A stretch of 6,226 nt of DNA from Alphaproteobacteria bacterium (GTDB lineage Bacteria; Pseudomonadota; Alphaproteobacteria; Rhodobacterales; Rhodobacteraceae): contig JAADIC010000119.1 of NCBI GenBank assembly GCA_013151535.1, forward strand, positions 1 through 6,226, read 5' to 3'. Of the stretch, positions 1 through 4,747 are shown one piece after another. Numbering within the stretch: the first letter of the stretch is position 1; each line of letters begins with the position of its first letter. The notes beneath the pieces are model-generated. The model worked only from the letters and a program-made list of their open reading frames with translations, did no database searches and was not told the origin of the DNA. Made by a program: the position numbers and the translations under genes.

Positions 1-38
1 CATTGAGAATATGGCTCAGATTTAATGAGTCGGTGACC

Positions 39-80
39 TAGAGCAAAATGCGTTCAGGTTGAACCAGAACGCATGCTCTA
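39..80. repeat. Left hairpin of the palindromic element
   Basis: The stem is TAGAGC (39-44) with GCTCTA (75-80), then a three-A bulge (45-47), then ATGCGTTC (48-55) with GAACGCAT (67-74), then GGT/ACC around a small loop near 60-62. That makes 17 base pairs with one bulge and one A-A mismatch. On the plus strand the hairpin is followed by a T-rich stretch (83-92), so it might stop transcription arriving from the left. On the minus strand no T-run follows. Confidence 0.8.
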
Positions 81-95
81 AGTCTTTGTTTTGTC

Positions 96-140
96 GCGTT
101 TTCGAACCGGATAACCGGCATCCACTTATCCTAAAAACGC
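96..140. repeat. Right hairpin of the palindromic element, just downstream of the regulator gene
   Basis: GCGTTTT (96-102) pairs with AAAACGC (134-140), and GGATAA (109-114) pairs with TTATCC (126-131). The two stems are separated by an asymmetric internal loop, and the terminal loop is 11 bases. On the minus strand this folds directly after the regulator stop codon and could protect the 3' end of that mRNA. It lacks the U-tract of an intrinsic terminator in that direction. Confidence 0.7.
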
Positions 141-141
141 T

Positions 142-1194
142 CTAGCAGGCATTGTTTATGATATCTGGCGTTTTGTCCCAACAAGGTTCCGGCTCAATGA
201 GCACCTGAAGGTCGCGCGCATTTTCGCCGGCAATATAGCGAAGCAACAGATCGGCCATGGTGTGCCCTCCCTGTTTGAGATCTTCGAGCACCACATCCAC
301 TTTTGGCCGTGCGTAGGTAAGAACGTTCGAAGTCTTGCGCGCAACGATGCGAACGTCTTTGCCGATTACCAGATTTTCGTTCTGCAAGGCATCCATCACC
401 GCCAGCGTTGCCAGCTCGCTGGCACATACCACTCCCTGGGGCACCTCCCCGGCGCGCGCTTTGCGTGTTACGAAATCATGGACCTCGGCCACATCGCCAT
501 CTGTTTCCGGGACAAAGATAAATTCGGCTGGGGGCAATCCTGCCTGTTCCAGCGCTGCGCCAATGCCGTTCACAGAGTGAGCGTAAGAGGTGATTTGTCC
601 GGTTGCCGCAACCAGGCCAACGGAATTGCATCCCAGCTCAATCAGTCGCCGGGTGGCTATGAAGGTGAATTTCCGGTTGTCGAAATCATAAAATGGATGT
701 GGTGTTGCAAGCTCGGTTTGCCCGTGCGTCACGAAGGGAAATCCGATTTCCAGCAGGTATTTAACGCGATCGTCCTGCGGCAGGGTATGGGTGAGTATGA
801 TGCCGTCCGCAGCCCCGGATTCAACGATCATGCGGATCTGGGAAACCGGGTCCCGGTCGTGATATTGCGGGCTAATGAACAACTCGTAGCGGCTGTCCTT
901 GATTTGCGTTGTTATGCCGACAATCAGCCGGCGGGCAAATTCCAAATGCTCGTCTGCGTGATCGATAACAAGGGCCAGATTGTAGGATTTCCCTGTGCGC
1001 AGGTTGACGCTGGAGCGCACCGGGCGATAGTTGATTGCCTTTGCCACCGCGCGCACTTTGCTCTTGGTCTTTTCGTTGATGTCGGGCGCATCGTTCAAGG
1101 CGCGTGAAACCGTTGAGACCGCCAGTTGGCTCAGCCGCGCGACAGTGCGCAATGTGGGGCGCTCTCCGGGCCGCAATTTAAACTGGTGATCCAT
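142..1194 (-). CDS. LacI/GalR-family transcriptional repressor of the divergent alpha-mannoside operon
   Basis: A 350-residue protein with the usual LacI-family length and layout. An N-terminal helix-turn-helix spans about residues 14-35 (TLRTVARLSQ..., with the family's VSTVSRALN recognition-helix block at 26-34). The hinge follows INYRP (54-58) and reaches L65, the position of the leucine that inserts into the centre of the operator in this family. A periplasmic-binding-protein-like effector domain runs from about residue 70 (YNLALVIDH) to the end. The ATG at 1192-1194 places the helix-turn-helix at the usual distance from the N terminus; a GGAGA lies 11 bases upstream of it, slightly far. 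The gene is divergent from a sugar ABC transporter operon with a palindromic operator between them, so it is inferred to be the local repressor. The inducer is unknown, possibly a mannoside. Its TAG stop (142-144) lies inside the terminus of the adjacent repeat. Confidence 0.93.
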   Translation of the reverse strand: MDHQFKLRPGERPTLRTVARLSQLAVSTVSRALNDAPDINEKTKSKVRAVAKAINYRPVRSSVNLRTGKSYNLALVIDHADEHLEFARRLIVGITTQIKDSRYELFISPQYHDRDPVSQIRMIVESGAADGIILTHTLPQDDRVKYLLEIGFPFVTHGQTELATPHPFYDFDNRKFTFIATRRLIELGCNSVGLVAATGQITSYAHSVNGIGAALEQAGLPPAEFIFVPETDGDVAEVHDFVTRKARAGEVPQGVVCASELATLAVMDALQNENLVIGKDVRIVARKTSNVLTYARPKVDVVLEDLKQGGHTMADLLLRYIAGENARDLQVLIEPEPCWDKTPDIINNAC

Positions 1195-1223
1195 TATCGT
1201 ACAATTCTCCGCGTTCCGGTTCT

Positions 1224-1240
1224 AAAGCATTTCGTGCTTT
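1224..1240. repeat. Small perfect hairpin
   Basis: AAAGCA (1224-1229) and TGCTTT (1235-1240) are perfect inverted repeats around a five-base loop. The hairpin sits next to the candidate minus-strand promoter of the regulator, so it would fall at or near the 5' end of that mRNA. The flank at 1211-1221 matches 10 of 11 bases of 50-60 in the left repeat, so it could be a decayed fragment of a similar palindrome. It is short enough that chance cannot be excluded. Confidence 0.45.
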
Positions 1241-1241
1241 T

Positions 1242-1247
1242 ATTATA
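1242..1247 (-). promoter_or_regulatory. Candidate -10 hexamer for the regulator gene
   Basis: The minus strand reads TATAAT here, a perfect -10 consensus 47 bases from the regulator start codon. No good -35 is found at 16-18 bases upstream, and the region is AT-rich, so the match may be chance. Confidence 0.3.
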
Positions 1248-1325
1248 ATTTGGCCAGGCTACATTGAATCCAGCCCGTTGCAATCACAAACCCAGGCGGC
1301 AACGTCGATATAGAGGCTCAATTAA

Positions 1326-1341
1326 TCTGTAACGTTTTCAA
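1326..1341. promoter_or_regulatory. Second, partial LacI-type operator (O2)
   Basis: Eleven bases, TCTGTAACGTT (1326-1336), are identical to the left arm and centre of the perfect operator at 1423-1438, in the same orientation. The right arm (GTTTTCAA) departs from the palindrome after GTT. The centre-to-centre distance is 97 bases, a spacing that would permit looping by a tetrameric regulator. It could equally mediate autorepression of the regulator gene. Confidence 0.55.
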
Positions 1342-1411
1342 TTTAAATCACATTTAGAAAAAAATCCAGAATAAACCACTTTAAGACAAGAGCTTGTATG
1401 AAAATTCGCTG

Positions 1412-1440
1412 TTGACAATATTTCTGTAACGTTACAGATT
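1412..1440 (+). promoter_or_regulatory. Probable sigma-70 promoter of the ABC transporter-mannosidase operon
   Basis: A perfect TTGACA (-35) lies at 1412-1417. The -10 expected around 1435-1440 is weak (CAGATT, 3 of 6 matches at 17-base spacing) and lies in the right half of the operator. A repressor bound there would cover the spacer and -10, which fits simple steric repression. The transcription start would be near 1447, giving a short leader before the GTG at 1491. Confidence 0.6.
1423..1438. promoter_or_regulatory. Perfect palindromic LacI-family operator (O1)
   Basis: TCTGTAAC followed directly by GTTACAGA: a 16-base perfect palindrome with the central CpG (AACGTT core) typical of LacI-family operators, where the hinge leucine intercalates. 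It lies between the -35 hexamer and the start of the operon, adjacent to the divergent LacI-family gene. Binding by that regulator is inferred. Confidence 0.87.
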
Positions 1441-1476
1441 GTGTTGCGGCCAAGAAAAATCTTGGTTGCAGCGCAT

Positions 1477-1483
1477 AGGAGGA
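1477..1483 (+). promoter_or_regulatory. Shine-Dalgarno site fixing the GTG start of the binding protein
   Basis: AGGAGGA, nearly full consensus, seven bases before the GTG at 1491. It settles the non-ATG start of the binding protein gene. Confidence 0.85.
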
Positions 1484-1490
1484 CACACTC

Positions 1491-2819
1491 GTGAAATTAT
1501 CAAGAATACTTGCCTGGTCAGCTGTGGCCGCGACCTCGGTATTGATGGCGTCAACAGCCGTTCAGGCGGACGTTTCCATCACATATTCGGAGAGTTTTGC
1601 CGATCTGATCGAGCCGGGGATCGCAGCCTTTCAAGAGGCTACCGGTGAAAATGTCATAACGACCGTGGTTCCGGGCAATCTGGACCAACGCATCTCGGTC
1701 GATTTTGCCGGCGGCGCGGCGTCGGACGTCGTTTTGTTCGATAGCTACCGGACGGCCGAATATTCCGAAAGCAACTTTTTAGCCGCACTGAACGACCAGG
1801 TCGCCAACTGGTCGCCATGGGCCGATTATTACGACTCTGTCAAGTCGATGCTGACCGTTGGCGGCGAGGTGCGTGGCATACCGATCGACACAGATGTTCG
1901 CATGCTCTGGTATTCCAAGGCATTGTTCGAAAAAGCCGGTATCGCCATGCCCTGGCAGCCCAAAAACTGGAACGATGTTCTGAGCGCCGCCAAGCAGATC
2001 AAGGCTGCGGCGCCTGATGTCCAATACCCGTTCTATTTGCCGGTTGGCTCTAAATTTGGCGAAGCAACGACCATGCAGGGCTTTTACATGGTGCTTCTTG
2101 GCGCCGACACGCCCGAGGGCGACCGCAACCGCCTGCGCAACTGGGGTGAGGGCAAGTGGATCGTTGACAGCCCGGCGATCCGCGCAACGCTCGGTTTTTA
2201 TCAGGATGTGTTCATAAATGAGAACTTGTCGGCGCGCGATCTTTATTATTCGCCCGATCCCTGGGGTGATTTCCGCCGCGCCTTTCTTGATGGCAATATC
2301 GCTATCATGTCGGGCGGCTCGTGGGAATTTACCGAGACCTTTGCCGCCAATGGTGGCGGCGTGCCCCCGCTTGCACAGCGAAAAAGCGTAATGGGTTGGG
2401 CCCCGTTTCCGGGCTCCGGCAAAGAGGGAGCGCCTGTTAGCACCAATGTATCAGGGGGCTGGGCCATCGGGGTGAATGAAAAAGCCGACGACAAGGCGAG
2501 CGCATTCAAGCTGATCGAGACCATATTGTCGCCGGAAAACTACACCCGCTGGGTTTCGCAATCGGGCAAGCTGACAACGCGCCGTGATGCGGCCGTCTCC
2601 GCAAGCTATCAGCAGGATAGCTACCTGGCTTCCATAGCGCCCCTGGTTGCAACCACCACCAGCCGCGACACTTATCCGGGCTATTCGATGGTCTCGGCCT
2701 TTATCCAGCAGGCTAGCGACAGCATCCTTGAGGGCCGCTCGGTGGATGAGGTTGTGGCTGAATACAAGGCCAACATGATCGATGAGTTCGGTGAAGACGC
2801 GGTAATGGTCATCAAATAG
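1491..2819 (+). CDS. Periplasmic sugar-binding protein of a CUT1-type ABC importer
   Basis: A 442-residue extracellular solute-binding protein of the family 1 (MalE/UgpB-like, COG1653-type) fold. The N terminus is a classical Sec signal peptide: K2 and R5, a hydrophobic stretch (about 6-24) and a cleavage site after AVQA at residue 26. There is no lipobox cysteine, so the mature protein should be free in the periplasm. The mature part shows family features: the early ITYSESFADLIEPGIAAF region, the MLWYSKALFEKAGI block (about 139-152) leading into a W-rich N-W-N-D-V segment, and the AFLDGNIAIMSGGSW block (about 264-278). The start is GTG, set by a strong ribosome binding site. It is the first gene of an operon with two permeases. 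The ligand is inferred to be an alpha-mannoside from the downstream mannosidase; the sequence alone does not show the ligand. Confidence 0.93.
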   Translation: MKLSRILAWSAVAATSVLMASTAVQADVSITYSESFADLIEPGIAAFQEATGENVITTVVPGNLDQRISVDFAGGAASDVVLFDSYRTAEYSESNFLAALNDQVANWSPWADYYDSVKSMLTVGGEVRGIPIDTDVRMLWYSKALFEKAGIAMPWQPKNWNDVLSAAKQIKAAAPDVQYPFYLPVGSKFGEATTMQGFYMVLLGADTPEGDRNRLRNWGEGKWIVDSPAIRATLGFYQDVFINENLSARDLYYSPDPWGDFRRAFLDGNIAIMSGGSWEFTETFAANGGGVPPLAQRKSVMGWAPFPGSGKEGAPVSTNVSGGWAIGVNEKADDKASAFKLIETILSPENYTRWVSQSGKLTTRRDAAVSASYQQDSYLASIAPLVATTTSRDTYPGYSMVSAFIQQASDSILEGRSVDEVVAEYKANMIDEFGEDAVMVIK

Positions 2820-2827
2820 ATACCCCG

Positions 2828-2876
2828 CCGCAAGTTCAGGCCGCCGGCAACCTCCCGTGCCGGCGGCCCTTTGCGG
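2828..2876 (+). other. Strong intercistronic hairpin after the binding-protein gene
   Basis: An 11-base-pair perfect GC-rich stem, GGCCGCCGGCA (2839-2849) with TGCCGGCGGCC (2858-2868), has an eight-base loop. An outer 6-base-pair stem, CCGCAA (2828-2833) with TTGCGG (2871-2876), extends it. It begins nine bases after the binding-protein stop and no U-tract follows. It therefore looks more like a 3'-protecting or attenuating structure than a full terminator. Such hairpins are known to favour high binding-protein expression over permease expression, as between malE and malF. Confidence 0.8.
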
Positions 2877-2922
2877 ACCTTTCGGGGGAAGTTGTGAAAC
2901 ACGACAAATAATGGGGGGCGTC

Positions 2923-3822
2923 ATGAAACGCCTGATTTCATCGAACCACATGTGGCTGCGCAATGTGGCAGGCCCGGTGACGCTGCTGGTGGTGCCTTGC
3001 CTGATCTTCATCGGCATCTATTTTCTCTATGCCGTCTGGACTGCCTATGTCAGCTTTACCGACCTTGGCCTGATCGGACGCAAGGCCATCGATCCGTCTT
3101 TCGTCGGCTTTAAGAATTACATCCGCCTGTTTACCCGCACGGGCTTTTTGGATTCCCTGTGGGTCACGACCCAGTTCACCCTGATTTCCGCCGTGCTAGG
3201 CCAAAGTTTTCTCGGGCTGACACTGGCCGCGGTGATGAAAAGCCCGCAGATCCGCCTGAAGCCGGTGATCGAGTTTGCCTTCCTCTTCGGCTGGCTGGTG
3301 CCTGACATCGTGGCCGCCTTCATGTGGAATGCGTTTGCCAACCGTGATGGCTTTCTCAATTCACTGTTTCTTGGTCCCTTGGGCTTTGACAGCGTTAACC
3401 TGCTGAACCAATACGCAATGACGGTGATCATTGTGGCCAACATCTGGAAGGGCACCGCCTGGTCCTACCTGCTGTTTTCAGCGTCGCTCGATTCGGTTTC
3501 ATCGGAAATGATAGAGGCCGCCTACATGGACGGCGCCAAACGGTTCCAGCGCTTCTGGTATGTCATCCTGCCGATGATCAAGGCGCAGATCGTGACCAAC
3601 ATCCTGTTTGTGACTATCTGGACCTTTTCCTATTTCCCGCTGGTATGGGGGCTGACCGGTGGCGGGCCGGGGCGCGAAACCGAGGTGCTTTCCATCTTCA
3701 TGTATCGCCAGGCCTTTGACGTGGGCCGTCTGGGCTACGGCAGCGCGGTTGCCATGGCCATGCTGATTACGGTCGGGTTCTTTGCCATTTTCTATATGCG
3801 CTTTTTAAAGGAGAAAAAGTGA
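2923..3822 (+). CDS. ABC sugar transporter inner-membrane permease, MalF/UgpA type
   Basis: A 299-residue integral membrane permease of the binding-protein-dependent transport family. Six hydrophobic segments are visible (about 16-40, 80-105, 114-138, 163-187, 222-244, 272-294). The cytoplasmic EAA loop that docks to the ATPase is intact (E198-A-A, G204, L216-P217). A LTGGGPGRETEVL segment (about 244-256) is typical of MalF-like partners. I chose ATG 2923 (MKRLIS...) with GGGGGG four bases upstream. ATG 2911 is in frame but has no ribosome binding site, and a GTG at 2857 lies in the intercistronic hairpin, so it is unlikely. The gene is the first of a permease pair, overlapping the next by one base. 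The protein should form a heterodimer with the second permease. Confidence 0.92.
   Translation: MKRLISSNHMWLRNVAGPVTLLVVPCLIFIGIYFLYAVWTAYVSFTDLGLIGRKAIDPSFVGFKNYIRLFTRTGFLDSLWVTTQFTLISAVLGQSFLGLTLAAVMKSPQIRLKPVIEFAFLFGWLVPDIVAAFMWNAFANRDGFLNSLFLGPLGFDSVNLLNQYAMTVIIVANIWKGTAWSYLLFSASLDSVSSEMIEAAYMDGAKRFQRFWYVILPMIKAQIVTNILFVTIWTFSYFPLVWGLTGGGPGRETEVLSIFMYRQAFDVGRLGYGSAVAMAMLITVGFFAIFYMRFLKEKK
3807..3813 (+). promoter_or_regulatory. Shine-Dalgarno site of the second permease, inside the first permease gene
   Basis: AAAGGAG lies eight bases before ATG 3822 and five bases before an in-frame GTG at 3819. The ATG is preferred on spacing and codon. The site lies in the last codons of the upstream gene, consistent with translational coupling. 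Confidence 0.7.
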
Positions 3823-4649
3823 TGCAGATGTCGATGCGGCGTTCCCCGTCCGGTCTGTTTTTTACCCAGGCGGCGCTGATAGTGATGACGCTGTTGTGGA
3901 TCAGCCCGGCCAGTTGGCTGTTCATGACCGCCTTTGACCCCGCAGCTTCAGGCGCGTTCAAGCTGCCCGACGGGTTCACGCTGGACCATTTCGCGGCGGT
4001 GTTGCAAAGGAAATCTGGCGTGCAGTTCATAAACTCGATGCTGATTTCTGCCGGAACTGCCACCTTTACGGTTTTCGTGGCCGGTATCGCCGCTTACCCG
4101 TTTTCACGACTGAACATCCCGTTCAAGAACGGCATCCTGTGGGTGCTGGTGCTGCTGCGCATCCTGCCGCCGGTGGCAATTATGATCCCGGTGTTTTTAA
4201 CCGCGCGCATCACCGGGCTGTTGAACATTCCCGGCGTGGTCCTGGCGTTGACCATCCTGAACCTGCCATTTGCGGTGCTGCTCTTGAAGAACTTTTTCGA
4301 TGCGGTCCCGATTGAGCTGGAAGAGGCCGCCTATATGGAAGGGGCTACTCTTTTCCAGATCATCACCAAGGTGATAGCGCCTGTATCGCGCGCCGGCATC
4401 GCCGTGGTCTGGTTCATGACCTTCACCGCCAGTTGGAACGAATTCCTGTTTCCCTACCTGTTGTTGCGCACCGATGCGTCCTTTCCGATGTCTGTCGGGC
4501 TCTACAGTGCCTTTGGGGCCAACAACGCCACCAATTATGGTTTTCTTGCCGCCTATTCGGTGATTTACCTCGCCCCTGCCGTGATTGTCTATTTCCTGCT
4601 GCGCCGTAACCTGACGACGGGGTTTGCCGGCGTGGGGGTCAAGGGATGA
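3822..4649 (+). CDS. ABC sugar transporter inner-membrane permease, MalG/UgpE type
   Basis: A 275-residue permease and partner of the preceding gene. Hydrophobic segments lie at about 12-36, 71-95, 105-127, 135-156, 190-212 and 245-265. Family marks include AYPFSRLNIP (91-100), the EAA loop (E168-A-A, G174, P187), SWNEFLFPYLLLR in the fifth membrane region, and a C terminus ending GFAGVGVKG, like the TAGAVKG tail of MalG-type permeases. The ATG overlaps the upstream TGA by one base (TGATG), implying coupled translation and equal amounts of the two permeases. A GTG one codon earlier is possible. No ATPase gene follows directly. Confidence 0.92.
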   Translation: MQMSMRRSPSGLFFTQAALIVMTLLWISPASWLFMTAFDPAASGAFKLPDGFTLDHFAAVLQRKSGVQFINSMLISAGTATFTVFVAGIAAYPFSRLNIPFKNGILWVLVLLRILPPVAIMIPVFLTARITGLLNIPGVVLALTILNLPFAVLLLKNFFDAVPIELEEAAYMEGATLFQIITKVIAPVSRAGIAVVWFMTFTASWNEFLFPYLLLRTDASFPMSVGLYSAFGANNATNYGFLAAYSVIYLAPAVIVYFLLRRNLTTGFAGVGVKG

Positions 4650-4747
4650 GCCACATACAAGACCAAAGCGCATTCAAATTTCCTGCAAGTTTTCTGTTTT
4701 GCTTGCCCATTCCCACGGAGCTTAACTGTGACGCGTTACAACACTGA
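4646..4747 (+). CDS. Possible 33-residue leader ORF between the permease and mannosidase genes
   Basis: An ATG at 4646 overlaps the permease stop in the coupled ATGA arrangement. It opens a frame of 33 codons (MSHIQDQSAFKF...) that ends at TGA 4745-4747, 18 bases inside the mannosidase gene and in another frame. AAGGG sits directly against the ATG, too close for a good ribosome binding site. I see no family likeness. It may be a translated leader that carries ribosomes to the mannosidase start, or nothing. Confidence 0.2.
   Translation: MSHIQDQSAFKFPASFLFCLPIPTELNCDALQH
4716..4720 (+). promoter_or_regulatory. Shine-Dalgarno site for the GTG start of the mannosidase
   Basis: CGGAG lies seven bases before GTG 4728. 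The mannosidase frame is open back to the permease stop, but it has no other ATG, GTG or TTG in that interval, so this site and GTG decide the start. Confidence 0.65.

Larger units (their letters stand above)
38..145. repeat. RIME/Bru-RS-like intergenic palindromic element
   Basis: A 108-base element bounded by perfect 7-base inverted termini, CTAGAGC (38-44) and GCTCTAG (139-145). It contains two large hairpins (39-80 and 96-140), with a third copy of the terminal motif, GCTCTA, at 75-80. This plan of two adjacent large palindromes, about 100 bases long, in an intergenic position and with GAGC/GCTC ends, is what is known for RIME1 elements of Rhizobium and Bru-RS elements of Brucella; the assignment rests on that likeness and not on an alignment. 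The right terminus overlaps the stop codon of the LacI-family gene on the minus strand. No transposase is present, so it would be a non-autonomous or relic element. Confidence 0.75.
1195..1490. promoter_or_regulatory. Divergent intergenic control region
   Basis: A 296-base AT-rich stretch without a gene, between the start codons of the regulator and of the binding protein. It contains a small hairpin (1224-1240), a possible minus-strand -10 (1242-1247), a partial operator (1326-1341), a -35 hexamer (1412-1417), a perfect operator (1423-1438) and the ribosome binding site of the binding protein (1477-1483). Short ORFs here have no sign of being genes. Confidence 0.85.

Noticed and set aside
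2..25. Possible last codons of a plus-strand gene ending at TAA 23-25
   Set aside because: Only seven codons (IENMAQI) are visible, which is too few to tell a coding end from chance. It needs the sequence left of the window.
262..1107. A 281-codon open frame on the plus strand opposite the regulator gene
   Set aside because: It mirrors the LacI-family gene, has no recognisable domain and no ribosome binding site, and would require full overlap with a well-supported gene.
2857..2922. Upstream GTG (2857) or ATG (2911) as start of the first permease
   Set aside because: GTG 2857 lies in the loop and stem of the intercistronic hairpin, and the added residues are not membrane-protein-like. ATG 2911 has no ribosome binding site, whereas ATG 2923 has one at 2913-2918.
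2451..3017. A 188-codon minus-strand frame across the end of the binding-protein gene and the hairpin
   Set aside because: It overlaps two well-supported genes and the intercistronic hairpin, and its product resembles no known protein.
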